From contig CP066692.1 in NCBI GenBank assembly GCA_016432505.1, positions 124,001-188,000 of the forward strand: a stretch of DNA of 64,000 nucleotides. The letters are read 5' to 3'. The stretch comes from Azosocius agrarius. Lineage in GTDB: Bacteria > Pseudomonadota > Gammaproteobacteria > UBA6186 > Azoamicaceae. Below are positions 46,840-55,437 of the stretch, in pieces. The notes beneath the pieces are model-generated. The model was not told where the DNA came from, searched no databases, and worked only from the letters and a program-made list of their open reading frames with translations. A program made the translations under genes and the position numbers. Numbering within the stretch: position 1 is the stretch's first letter; the number at the start of each line of letters is the position of its first letter.

Positions 46840-48132
46840 TTATTTAGTATTTCTTAAATAATACCACCAAGTAATAACTAAACAAGTAATATAATATACA
46901 ATAAAACAATATAACGCAAAATTAGGCGTTTTTGTCATTTGTATAGATAACCCAAATGATTTAGGTATTAAAAAAGCTCCATAAGCAGCAATGGCTGAAG
47001 AAAATCCTAATACGGCAGCACTTTCTTTAGAAGAAAAATACATAGGAATTAACTGAAAAACAGACCCATTAGCTATACCAGTTGTAGTAAACAAAATCAT
47101 AAACATAATAAAAAATCCCAAAAAATTTTTAGTTTCTGGATTTGTAAAATAAATAACACCCAAAACAGCAAAAATCATAAATAATAAATCAATAAATGTA
47201 ATTACAGCCCCACCAAATTTATCCGAAATATATCCACCAAAAGGTCTAATAATAGCTCCTACCATTGGTCCTAAAAATGCATATTTTAATGGATCAATGT
47301 CAGGAAATTGAAATTTAATCAATAAAGGAAAGGCTGAAGAATATCCTATAAAAGAACCAAAAGACATAATATACAACCAGGTTGTTAAATACATATGTTT
47401 TCTTTTAAAAATAATAAATTGTGATATCAATGAATATTTAATATTGGGTAAATTATCCATATATAAATAAGCAAATAAAGTGGAAATAATAATAGGTAAA
47501 ATCCATATATATGCTGCATTTTGTAACCAAATTATTTTACCATTAGAAAGAATTTGAGAACTTCCTCCAATTTCACCAAATATACCATAACATATAACCA
47601 AAGGAGCTACAAATTGAAGACCACTAACTCCTAAATTTCCAATTCCAGCATTTAACCCTAAAGCTGTACCTTGCAATTTTTTAGGATAAAAAAAACTAAT
47701 GTTAGACATAGAAGAAGCAAAATTTCCTCCTCCTAATCCACATAACGCAGCTAAAAAAATCATTGTAGTATAACTAGTTGTAGGATCTTGAATAAAAATT
47801 CCAATCAATACTGATGGAAAAATTAAAGAAAAATTACTAAACACAGTCCATGTTCTTCCACCAAATATAGGAACTACAAATGAATAAAATATCCTCAAAG
47901 TAGCACCAAATAATCCTGGAATCGCTGCTAAAGTAAATAATTGATTTTGAGTAAAATTAAATCCTACAGAATTAAGACGAACTGCTACAACAGACCATAT
48001 AAGCCATACAGAAAATGCCACAAATAAACATGGAATAGAACAAAATAAATTTCTTTTTGCAGTAAACTTTCCAGTTTCTTGCCAAAATAATTCATTTTCC
48101 ACATCCCAATCTTTTAATTTTCCAGTTTGCAT
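46840..48132 (-). CDS. NarK2-type nitrate/nitrite transporter
   Basis: 430-residue MFS carrier, close to E. coli NarK/NarU. The N-terminus W(D/x)VENELFWQETGKFTAKRNLFCSIP matches the NarK pattern, followed by FAVWLIWSVVAVRL-like helix 1 and the nitrate signatures GLGGGNFASSMSNISFFYPKKLQG and, in the second half, GFSSAIAAYGAF. It should exchange nitrite for nitrate or import nitrate. First gene of the nar row, divergent from ccsB. Confidence 0.93.
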   Translation of the reverse strand: MQTGKLKDWDVENELFWQETGKFTAKRNLFCSIPCLFVAFSVWLIWSVVAVRLNSVGFNFTQNQLFTLAAIPGLFGATLRIFYSFVVPIFGGRTWTVFSNFSLIFPSVLIGIFIQDPTTSYTTMIFLAALCGLGGGNFASSMSNISFFYPKKLQGTALGLNAGIGNLGVSGLQFVAPLVICYGIFGEIGGSSQILSNGKIIWLQNAAYIWILPIIISTLFAYLYMDNLPNIKYSLISQFIIFKRKHMYLTTWLYIMSFGSFIGYSSAFPLLIKFQFPDIDPLKYAFLGPMVGAIIRPFGGYISDKFGGAVITFIDLLFMIFAVLGVIYFTNPETKNFLGFFIMFMILFTTTGIANGSVFQLIPMYFSSKESAAVLGFSSAIAAYGAFLIPKSFGLSIQMTKTPNFALYCFIVYYITCLVITWWYYLRNTK

Positions 48133-48489
48133 AAAATTAACCTCATTATAATTTTAAATTATTCTCTAGATTTTTCATTATACATGATATATATAATATA
48201 AAAAATTTAAATCAATTATTATGCATAAAACTACATAACTAAAATATAATAAACATATACCATATATGTGATCAAAAAAAATAATAATATAATTATTCAA
48301 AAAAAATATAATATCTTTTTAAGAACAACAACAGTCTTTTTTATATCAATATTAATATTTACCTATATATACATATTAAATAAAATACAAAATATACAAA
48401 AATGTTGTATATTCATATACTTAAGTATATTATACCATAATAATATTATTAGATGTTGAGCCTATTTATGAAAATAAATAATAATAAAT
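48133..48489. promoter_or_regulatory. Divergent narK2/ccsB intergenic region
   Basis: 357 bases between the nar row and the cytochrome c assembly genes, expected to hold both promoters. On the minus strand TATAAT occurs about 40 bases before the narK2 ATG. A TTGAT half-site is present, but no full FNR/DNR dyad (TTGAT-N4-ATCAA). A short open frame at 48268-48459 is listed separately. Confidence 0.4.
48268..48459 (+). CDS. Possible 63-residue single-helix membrane peptide
   Basis: Open frame from GTG 48268 to 48459. It has one hydrophobic segment (TTTVFFISILIFTYIYIL) flanked by basic residues and two closely spaced cysteines (KCCIF). It precedes ccsB by 30 bases on the same strand. There is no family resemblance that I recognise and no good ribosome site. 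In DNA this AT-rich such frames arise by chance, so it may not be a gene. Confidence 0.22.
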   Translation: MIKKNNNIIIQKKYNIFLRTTTVFFISILIFTYIYILNKIQNIQKCCIFIYLSILYHNNIIRC

Positions 48490-49506
48490 ATGATTATTAA
48501 AATACTATCAAGCACTAGATTATTTTGTTATTTAACTTTATATTTTATATTTTTATTAGTGATAGGTACAATTGCGCAAAAAAATCTAAATCCATTTTAT
48601 GCGCAAAAAGAATATTTTGCGTCATATATATTTTTTTTATATAATAAGATACCATTACCTGGGGGATTAACAATAACTTTTTTAATTATATTAAATTTAT
48701 ATATTAAAATTTATAAAGATAAATTTAAAAAAAATATAACATCATTAATTATCCATATAGGATCATTCTTATTAATATTTTGTGGAATGATTTTAAATAC
48801 ATATATAAAAGAAGGTAATTTATTACTATATGAAAATGAAAAAAACAATTATTACAATTGTACAAATAAACAAATAATTAAAATTTCACATTTTACAAAA
48901 AGCATACAAATAAAAATAACAAAAAAAAATATAATCGACAAAATCTCATTACCATTCTTATTTAAGATAACACAAAACAATAAAAATTATTATTTAATTA
49001 AAAAAAATTTAATTAACAATAAATTTATATCATTAAATTTTAATGCATTAAGTAATGTAAAAAATTTTTTTTTTGATATATATCCCAAAAAGAATTGGTA
49101 CAATATAAATGAAAATTTATCAATATATAAAATTTTTAAATATAAAAATAAAAAATATTATATTCAAATAAAAGATAAAAAATATAAACTTCCATTTTAT
49201 ATAAGTTTACATAAATTTAAAAAAAAAAATTATCCTGGAACACATATTTCTAATAAATTCAAATCTATAATTACTATTAAAAATAACAAAAAAAATTTAA
49301 ATACTACAATAAAAATGAATAATCCATTAAAATATGATGGGTATACTTTTTATCAAACAGCTTTTATTGAAAAAGATAAAATTAAAGCTACAATTTTAAC
49401 AATTGTAAAAAATAAATTTTCCTTTTTCCCTTATATAGCCAGTTCTATAATTTGCTTTGGCTTATTAATTAATATAATAAATAGAAGATACATATGTACA
49501 AAATAA
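48490..49506 (+). CDS. ccsB: System II cytochrome c biogenesis protein CcsB/ResB
   Basis: 338-residue membrane protein of the ResB family, half of the System II heme export and ligation complex. N-terminal LSSTRLFCYLTLYFIFLLVIGTIAQ and the PGGLTITFLIILNLY helix are typical, then a large Lys/Asn-rich periplasmic domain with NNPLKYDGYTFYQTAF, and a final helix. It overlaps ccsA by 13 bases. ATG 48490. System I genes (ccmABC...) are not seen in the window. Confidence 0.88.
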   Translation: MIIKILSSTRLFCYLTLYFIFLLVIGTIAQKNLNPFYAQKEYFASYIFFLYNKIPLPGGLTITFLIILNLYIKIYKDKFKKNITSLIIHIGSFLLIFCGMILNTYIKEGNLLLYENEKNNYYNCTNKQIIKISHFTKSIQIKITKKNIIDKISLPFLFKITQNNKNYYLIKKNLINNKFISLNFNALSNVKNFFFDIYPKKNWYNINENLSIYKIFKYKNKKYYIQIKDKKYKLPFYISLHKFKKKNYPGTHISNKFKSIITIKNNKKNLNTTIKMNNPLKYDGYTFYQTAFIEKDKIKATILTIVKNKFSFFPYIASSIICFGLLINIINRRYICTK

Positions 49507-51311
49507 TATTAAAAATAATTATAATAAATATAATTTTATCAATAAGTTATGTTAATGCAACTATAAACACAAATAATTTAAAAAAAATACCAATCTTTCA
49601 TGAAGGAAGAATAAAACCATTAGATACTTTTTCAAAAATAAGTTTAATCAATATACATAAAAATTATACATATAAACATCTAAACTCCACCACCTGGTTT
49701 TCAAAAATAATATTTAATCCATATGAAGCTTATAAAGATGATATTTTTTTTATAAATAATGATTTAATAAAATTATTAAAATTATCCAAAAAAAATTTTT
49801 ACTCTTTTTTTGAAATATTCGAAATATTAAATAAAAACATAATACAAATAAATAAATTATATAAAATAAATCCTGAAAAATTAAATAAATTACAAAAAAA
49901 ATTATTAAATTTACATAAAAAAATATTAATTTATTTGAATATTAGCCAATCACTATCAATGATCACATATAAAATTAATATAAATGAATCTCTTTTAAAA
50001 ATATTAAATTTAAAAAACAAAAAATATTTTTGTTATATAGATATATTAAAAAAAAAAGATATTCTATCTGATATTTTAAAAAAAATATCAAAAAAACAAC
50101 TACTAAATATAAATGAAATAGAAAAAAATATATTAAAAATATCAAATGAATTATATTTTTTATCAAAAGAAAAAAAAAAAAATATTTTAAAAATAATACC
50201 TCCAATAAATAATAAAATACTATGGTATTCTCCATGGGAAATTATAAATAACAAAAATTTTACTAATAATATCGAATATTTAACTTTATTAAAAAAATTA
50301 ACAAATGCATATAATCATGATAATCAAACAAAATGGGATAAAACATTTAATAATTTATATAAATTAATATACAAAAAAACATCCAATAAATTAAAATATA
50401 AAATTTATTTAGAAATTATATATAATAAAATAAATTTATTAAATATTTTAATATTCATATATATAACAATATTATTATTTTTATCATTAAAGATAATGAT
50501 AAAAAAAAATATATTTGATATATATATTAAAATTTTATACTATATAAATATAATAATTTACTGTTTTATTATTATAGTGAGAATATACATAACAAACAGG
50601 CCACCAGTAACAACTTTATATGAAAGTTTAATTTTTGTTGGATTTATAACAACATTTTCAATATATTTTTCAAAATTAAAAAAAATTTATATAAACATAC
50701 TATTAATAAGTATTATAAATATACTAATATTATATATAAGTAATAAATATGAAAATTATATAGACAATATTAAAGTAGTATCAGCAGTTTTAAATACAAA
50801 TTTTTGGTTATCAACACACGTTATAACAATAACAATTGGATATAGTTTTTGTATTTTTACAAGTTTTTTAGCACATTATCACTTATTAGAAATATATAAA
50901 AATAAAAAGCTATCCAACGATACACTCAAAAACATCATGGATATATTGATAATATCATTATTTTTTTCATTTACAGGAACAATATTAGGTGGAATCTGGG
51001 CAGATCAATCATGGGGAAGATTTTGGGGATGGGATCCAAAAGAAAATGGCGCATTATTAATCAATTTATGGATACTTTTATTAATCCATGGAAAAATATC
51101 AAATATATTATCAAATATATCATTTTTAATAGGAATTTGTTTACTAAATACAATTACTATAATAGCATGGTTCGGAATAAATTTTCTAAATACTGGATTA
51201 CATACATATGGATTCATAAAAAATTTAGAACTAAATATTATAATTTTCATAATAATAGACATTCTTTACATATTTATTATAACATCGTTTATAAAACATA
51301 AATTAAAATAA
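49494..51311 (+). CDS. ccsA: System II cytochrome c synthetase CcsA/ResC
   Basis: 605-residue partner of CcsB that presents heme for covalent attachment to CxxCH cytochromes. The N-terminal third is periplasmic (KKIPIFHEGRIKPLDTFSK, a block typical of the long CcsA form). The C-terminal half has several helices, with NRPPVTTLYESLIF and the heme-binding tryptophan-rich WGRFWGWDPKENGAL, and His residues in STHVITI and LNTGLHTYGF. Likely substrate: di-heme NorC. Its last 9 bases overlap the 3' end of the minus-strand gene at 51303. Confidence 0.92.
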   Translation: MYKIILKIIIINIILSISYVNATINTNNLKKIPIFHEGRIKPLDTFSKISLINIHKNYTYKHLNSTTWFSKIIFNPYEAYKDDIFFINNDLIKLLKLSKKNFYSFFEIFEILNKNIIQINKLYKINPEKLNKLQKKLLNLHKKILIYLNISQSLSMITYKININESLLKILNLKNKKYFCYIDILKKKDILSDILKKISKKQLLNINEIEKNILKISNELYFLSKEKKKNILKIIPPINNKILWYSPWEIINNKNFTNNIEYLTLLKKLTNAYNHDNQTKWDKTFNNLYKLIYKKTSNKLKYKIYLEIIYNKINLLNILIFIYITILLFLSLKIMIKKNIFDIYIKILYYINIIIYCFIIIVRIYITNRPPVTTLYESLIFVGFITTFSIYFSKLKKIYINILLISIINILILYISNKYENYIDNIKVVSAVLNTNFWLSTHVITITIGYSFCIFTSFLAHYHLLEIYKNKKLSNDTLKNIMDILIISLFFSFTGTILGGIWADQSWGRFWGWDPKENGALLINLWILLLIHGKISNILSNISFLIGICLLNTITIIAWFGINFLNTGLHTYGFIKNLELNIIIFIIIDILYIFIITSFIKHKLK

Positions 51312-51443
51312 TGGCATTAACACTTTAGGAACACCATCAACAACATCGTATATAATATTATCAGTTAAACAAACAAACGTATCATTCGTTTTGTTATAAA
51401 ATAATTTACTGTAACAAAGTGGACACGCAAGATTAAATACCAT
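51303..51443 (-). CDS. YcaR/Trm112-like small zinc protein (UPF0434)
   Basis: A 46-residue frame, ATG 51443 to TAA 51303. It contains LACPLCYSKLFYNKTND, FVCLTDNIIYDVVDGVPKVL, closely parallel to E. coli YcaR (IACPVCNGKLWYN, ICKLDNLAFPLRDGIPVLL), including the Cys positions. UPF0434 proteins resemble Trm112, an activator of methyltransferases; the bacterial role is unclear. The gene converges on ccsA and overlaps its end by 9 bases. It is alone on this strand between 48.5 and 52.6 kb. Rated highly because the family spacing is kept along the full length. Confidence 0.85.
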   Translation of the reverse strand: MVFNLACPLCYSKLFYNKTNDTFVCLTDNIIYDVVDGVPKVLMPLF

Positions 51444-51559
51444 ATTATATTCCAATTACCAAATATATGCTAAATATGATACAATAAATTTTATTTATGT
51501 ACAATCACCTTACATAAACATAAATATCACTGAATAATTAATAAAATAAGATTATAAAT

Positions 51560-52072
51560 ATGTTTTATGAAAAATTAAAAAAATTAATACCAAAAAAAAA
51601 AGATATATTAGAAAACAAACATTTTAAAATTTTTGGTAATATTATATATAATCCTTTATTATGGAGTTTTCGCCGTTATTCTGTAGCAAAAGCCTTTTCT
51701 ATAGGATTGTTTTGCGCCTGGATACCAATTCCATTTCAAATGATTCTATCAGCTGCAATAGCAATATTTTTAAAAGCTAATTTACCAATATCTATAGCAT
51801 TAGTTTGGATAACAAACCCAATAACAATGCCCCCATTATTTTTTTTCGCTTATAAAATAGGATCTTGGATTTTATCATCACCATTTCATAACACAAACAT
51901 AGAATTATCATTTACATATTTTTCAACAGCAGTACATGATATATGGAAGCCGTTTTTATTAGGATGCTTAATTTGTGGAATAACAAGTGCAATCATAGGC
52001 AATATATTAGTTAGAATTATATGGAGATATTCAATAAACAAATTATGGAATAACAGAAAAAAATTAAAATAA
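51560..52072 (+). CDS. DUF2062 membrane protein
   Basis: 170-residue protein with three to four helices. The DUF2062 signature is clear: RRYSVAKAFSIGLFCAWIPIPFQMILSAAIAIFLKANLPISIALVWITNPITMPPLFFFAYKIG in family order (here described in parts: VAKAFSIGLF, PIPFQMILSA, ANLPISIALV, ITNPITMPPL). Function unknown; related proteins occur in many gammaproteobacteria. It lies 4 bases before mobA and may share its transcript. Confidence 0.85.
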   Translation: MFYEKLKKLIPKKKDILENKHFKIFGNIIYNPLLWSFRRYSVAKAFSIGLFCAWIPIPFQMILSAAIAIFLKANLPISIALVWITNPITMPPLFFFAYKIGSWILSSPFHNTNIELSFTYFSTAVHDIWKPFLLGCLICGITSAIIGNILVRIIWRYSINKLWNNRKKLK

Positions 52073-52076
52073 ATAT

Positions 52077-52682
52077 ATGCAATATAATTTTATAATCATT
52101 TTGGCAAATGGCACATCAAAAAGGATGAACTATAATAAGAGTAATATTTTTATAAAAAATAATTTATTAATAAATCATTATAAATATTATATTGTTGAAA
52201 AAATAAAATCCAATAATATATATATAAATAGCAATATAAAATTATATCTGAATATACCAGATATAATATTTAATATAGGACCAATGGGAGCATTATATAC
52301 CATAATTACATATTTTAATTATTTAAAAAAAAGTAGAAAAATTTTACTATTAACAATAGATATGCCAATTATATCCAAAAAAATATTAAAATTTTTATAT
52401 ACCTGGAAAAATAAATATAAAATAATACTATATTCAAATACACAATTTCCAATATTAATGCAACTAAATTATAAAAAAAATGACTTTTTATATAACAATT
52501 TTGCTATAAATAAATATAATTTTAGGAACAATTCAATAAAAAATTTCATTAAATCAAAAAAAGCAAAAATCTTATTTTATAAAATAAGAAAAAAATTATT
52601 ACTTAATATAAACAATAAAACAATATGGATTATTATTAAAAAACTTCTAGAAAAAAATGATAAATTTAAATTTCAAATGTAA
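52077..52682 (+). CDS. mobA: Molybdenum cofactor guanylyltransferase MobA
   Basis: 201-residue nucleotidyltransferase joining GMP to molybdopterin for the bis-MGD cofactor of NarG. The start ILANGTSKRMNYNKSNIFI is the degenerate form of the family LAGGxGxRMGxDK motif. PDIIFNIGPMGAL corresponds to D-x5-GPLAG, and LTIDMPIISKKIL to the catalytic DxP block. It is strongly Lys/Asn-biased and diverged. No other gene in the window could do this step, and NarG requires it, which supports the call. It converges with mnmA (1 base between the stops). Confidence 0.8.
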   Translation: MQYNFIIILANGTSKRMNYNKSNIFIKNNLLINHYKYYIVEKIKSNNIYINSNIKLYLNIPDIIFNIGPMGALYTIITYFNYLKKSRKILLLTIDMPIISKKILKFLYTWKNKYKIILYSNTQFPILMQLNYKKNDFLYNNFAINKYNFRNNSIKNFIKSKKAKILFYKIRKKLLLNINNKTIWIIIKKLLEKNDKFKFQM

Positions 52683-52683
52683 A

Positions 52684-53754
52684 TTAAACAAAAGTTAACC
52701 CAACATTAGAAACAATCCCTCCACCAAAACAAATATTATTTTTATAAAAAACTACTGATTGCCCTGAAGAAATATAATCTTGAGCAAAATAAAATTCAAT
52801 AATAAATAGATTGCCAGTTAAATATTTCAATTTACATTTTTCCATAACATAACTGTGTCGTAATTTAACATAACATTTTATATTAAAAAATAAAAATTTA
52901 TTAATAAAATTAACATCTTTAATAATACAATAATAGGTATACAACCTATTTTTATTTGAAATAATTAATTCATTTTTATATAAGTATTTATCAACAATAT
53001 ACTGTAAATTAAATAAAAAACATTTATTATTTAAATTTTTCTTTTGTCCATATGTATAAAACATTATACCTTCATGTATTCCAAATTGTTTATTATAAAA
53101 ATTTGTTATAAAACCATAACAAACAGAAATATATTTTTTTAAAAAATTTTTAAAATCAGCCTTACCAACAAAACAAATACCATTACTATCTTTTTTCATG
53201 CAATTATATAATCCAACATTTACAGCTAACTGTCTAATAAAAAATTTATTATATTTATATAGAGGAAATATTATATATTTTAATTGCCATTGCCTTAATT
53301 TATATAAAAAATATGTTTGATCTTTATTTAAATCAAAAGATTTATATAAAAAATAATTATTCTTAATATATTTTATCATTGCATAATGGCCAGTTGCAAT
53401 GAAATCTGCTCCTAAATATTTACTATATTCTAAAAAAATGTTAAATTTTATTCTACTATTGCATACAATATCAGGATTAGGAATTTTACCAATTTTATAT
53501 TCATTTAAAAAATAAAAAAATACTTCTTGCCAATAATCAAAGGAAAAATTAACAACATGAAGTTTTATATTTAAAAACTTACATATCTTTTGCGTATCTA
53601 CAAGATCTTTTGCTACTGTACAATAAGAAACATTTTTCTCATCCCAATTTATCATAAAAATACCAATAACATTATATCCCTTTTTTTTCAATATGTAAGC
53701 AGCAACTGACGAATCTACACCTCCTGACATACCCAATATTACATTTATATTCAT
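52684..53754 (-). CDS. mnmA: tRNA-specific 2-thiouridylase MnmA
   Basis: 356-residue enzyme thiolating U34 of tRNA-Lys, Glu and Gln. The PP-loop is GMSGGVDSSVAAYILK, with the catalytic cysteines in IPNPDIVCNSRIKF and NGICFVGKADF. IATGHYAMIK and DQTYFLYKL are conserved, as is the C-terminal SGQSVVFYKNNICFGGG. Full length. T-rich coding, as for other minus-strand genes on this side. Confidence 0.95.
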   Translation of the reverse strand: MNINVILGMSGGVDSSVAAYILKKKGYNVIGIFMINWDEKNVSYCTVAKDLVDTQKICKFLNIKLHVVNFSFDYWQEVFFYFLNEYKIGKIPNPDIVCNSRIKFNIFLEYSKYLGADFIATGHYAMIKYIKNNYFLYKSFDLNKDQTYFLYKLRQWQLKYIIFPLYKYNKFFIRQLAVNVGLYNCMKKDSNGICFVGKADFKNFLKKYISVCYGFITNFYNKQFGIHEGIMFYTYGQKKNLNNKCFLFNLQYIVDKYLYKNELIISNKNRLYTYYCIIKDVNFINKFLFFNIKCYVKLRHSYVMEKCKLKYLTGNLFIIEFYFAQDYISSGQSVVFYKNNICFGGGIVSNVGLTFV

Positions 53755-53827
53755 AATAACACACCCAAAAATAATTTAATAACAACAATAAATGTAAAAA
53801 TTCATAAAAATATTAATATAAAAAAAT

Positions 53828-54661
53828 CTATTTAATTATCATTTTTATCCATAAAGTTAAAAAAACTTTTTTTTCTAAATAATTTTCCATACTTATTCTT
53901 GATTTTTTACTAACAATTTTAATTATATTATTTTTATTACCTAATAAAATACCTTTTTGAGAAGATTTATAACTTAAAATATATGCATCTATAACAACAA
54001 TATTTTTTTTTATAAAAAGATTATTTATATTAATTTTTAATGTATAAGATAATTCTTGCTTTAAAATATTTATTAATTTTTCTCTAATAATTTCAATTAA
54101 ATAAAATTTAATGTCAATAATAACCTTTTTATAAACAGGATATAAATGATTCATAATAGGTAAATAAGAAATTATTTTTTTTCTTAAAATATCTATATAC
54201 AAATGTTTAACGGCAGATACAGGAATAACATCATAAATATTATATTTCATAACAATATGTTTTATTCTATAAAGTAAAAATAATTTATAATTCAATTTAT
54301 CAATTTTATTGATCACTAATATTACAATTGATTTCAATTCTTTTAATTTTTTAATAAATTCATCATCATGAAAATTCCAATAAAACGGATCAATAACATA
54401 CAAAACAATATCAGAATTAACAATTTTATTAATAGAATTATTTATAAAATTTTTATCATTAAAATTTTTATACCCAGGTGTATCAATAAATATTATTTGA
54501 TTATTCATATAAGTATAAATACCAAAAATATCTTTTTGAGTAGTATTACACTTATTAGACATTATTGAAACTTTTTCCCCCATTAAGGTATTTAATAAAG
54601 TAGATTTTCCAACATTAGATTTACCAAGAATAATAACTGATCCACAATATAATTCAATCAT
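53828..54661 (-). CDS. era: GTPase Era
   Basis: 277-residue GTPase for 16S rRNA maturation and 30S assembly. G1 is ILGKSNVGKSTLLN (Gly to Ser change inside the P-loop variable position), G3 IDTPGYKNFND, G4 NKIDKLN; the C-terminal KH domain is shortened but has the KGILLGNKNNIIKIVSKKSR element. In E. coli the order is lepA-lepB-rnc-era; here only 5 bases separate lepB and era, so rnc is missing from the locus. Confidence 0.94.
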   Translation of the reverse strand: MIELYCGSVIILGKSNVGKSTLLNTLMGEKVSIMSNKCNTTQKDIFGIYTYMNNQIIFIDTPGYKNFNDKNFINNSINKIVNSDIVLYVIDPFYWNFHDDEFIKKLKELKSIVILVINKIDKLNYKLFLLYRIKHIVMKYNIYDVIPVSAVKHLYIDILRKKIISYLPIMNHLYPVYKKVIIDIKFYLIEIIREKLINILKQELSYTLKININNLFIKKNIVVIDAYILSYKSSQKGILLGNKNNIIKIVSKKSRISMENYLEKKVFLTLWIKMIIK

Positions 54662-54666
54662 AAAAT

Positions 54667-55437
54667 TTATAATACATTAATACAAATTCTATTCCATCTT
54701 ATATCTTTATAATAAAGATCCCAGCTAAACCACACAAAAAAAACTTGCCCCACAATATCATCATCTTTCACAACGCCCCAAGATCGACTATCATGACTTG
54801 TACTACGATTATCTCCCATAACATAATAACTATTATTTGGAACAATGATATTGTTATTTATATAAAAAGCATTTGCAAACCATGGTCTCAAATAAATATT
54901 ATGATACTTATCATCACAAAATTCCTCTTTATAAGATTCAATAGGAAAAATATTAATACTATCATGACTCACGTCAACATCTTCAGAAAAATATAATTTA
55001 ATAAATAAATTATTATTAACATATAAATTTTCATTATCATATTTTATATGATCACCAGGACAACCTATTACTCTTTTTACAAAATTTTTTCCACTAAAAT
55101 GTTTAAAAACAATCATATCTCCTATTTTAGGAGAAGATATATCAATAATTTTTTTGTTTATTATTGGTATCCTTACCCCATATATGAATTTATTAACTAA
55201 TATAAAATCTCCATCAAATAGGGCTGGAACCATAGATCTAGATGGTATTCTAAAAGGTTCTATAATAAAAGATCTAAATACAAATAAAAATAAAATAATA
55301 GGCATAATATATTTAATAAATTTTACAAAAATATTAAATTTCAAAAATTTTTTATCATTTTTTATAAATAAGATATCAATTAATATAATTAAAAAAAATA
55401 ACAATATAATAAAAATAAAAAAATTTTCAAAAATCAT
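54667..55437 (-). CDS. lepB: Signal peptidase I
   Basis: 256-residue inner-membrane protease cutting signal peptides. Two N-terminal helices, then the catalytic Ser in RIPSRSMVPALFDGDFILVNKF and the catalytic Lys in GKNFVKRVIGCPGD. The MGDNRSTSHDSRSWG box is complete. It must process NirK and other exported proteins. Its ATG overlaps the lepA stop (ATGA). Confidence 0.95.
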   Translation of the reverse strand: MIFENFFIFIILLFFLIILIDILFIKNDKKFLKFNIFVKFIKYIMPIILFLFVFRSFIIEPFRIPSRSMVPALFDGDFILVNKFIYGVRIPIINKKIIDISSPKIGDMIVFKHFSGKNFVKRVIGCPGDHIKYDNENLYVNNNLFIKLYFSEDVDVSHDSINIFPIESYKEEFCDDKYHNIYLRPWFANAFYINNNIIVPNNSYYVMGDNRSTSHDSRSWGVVKDDDIVGQVFFVWFSWDLYYKDIRWNRICINVL

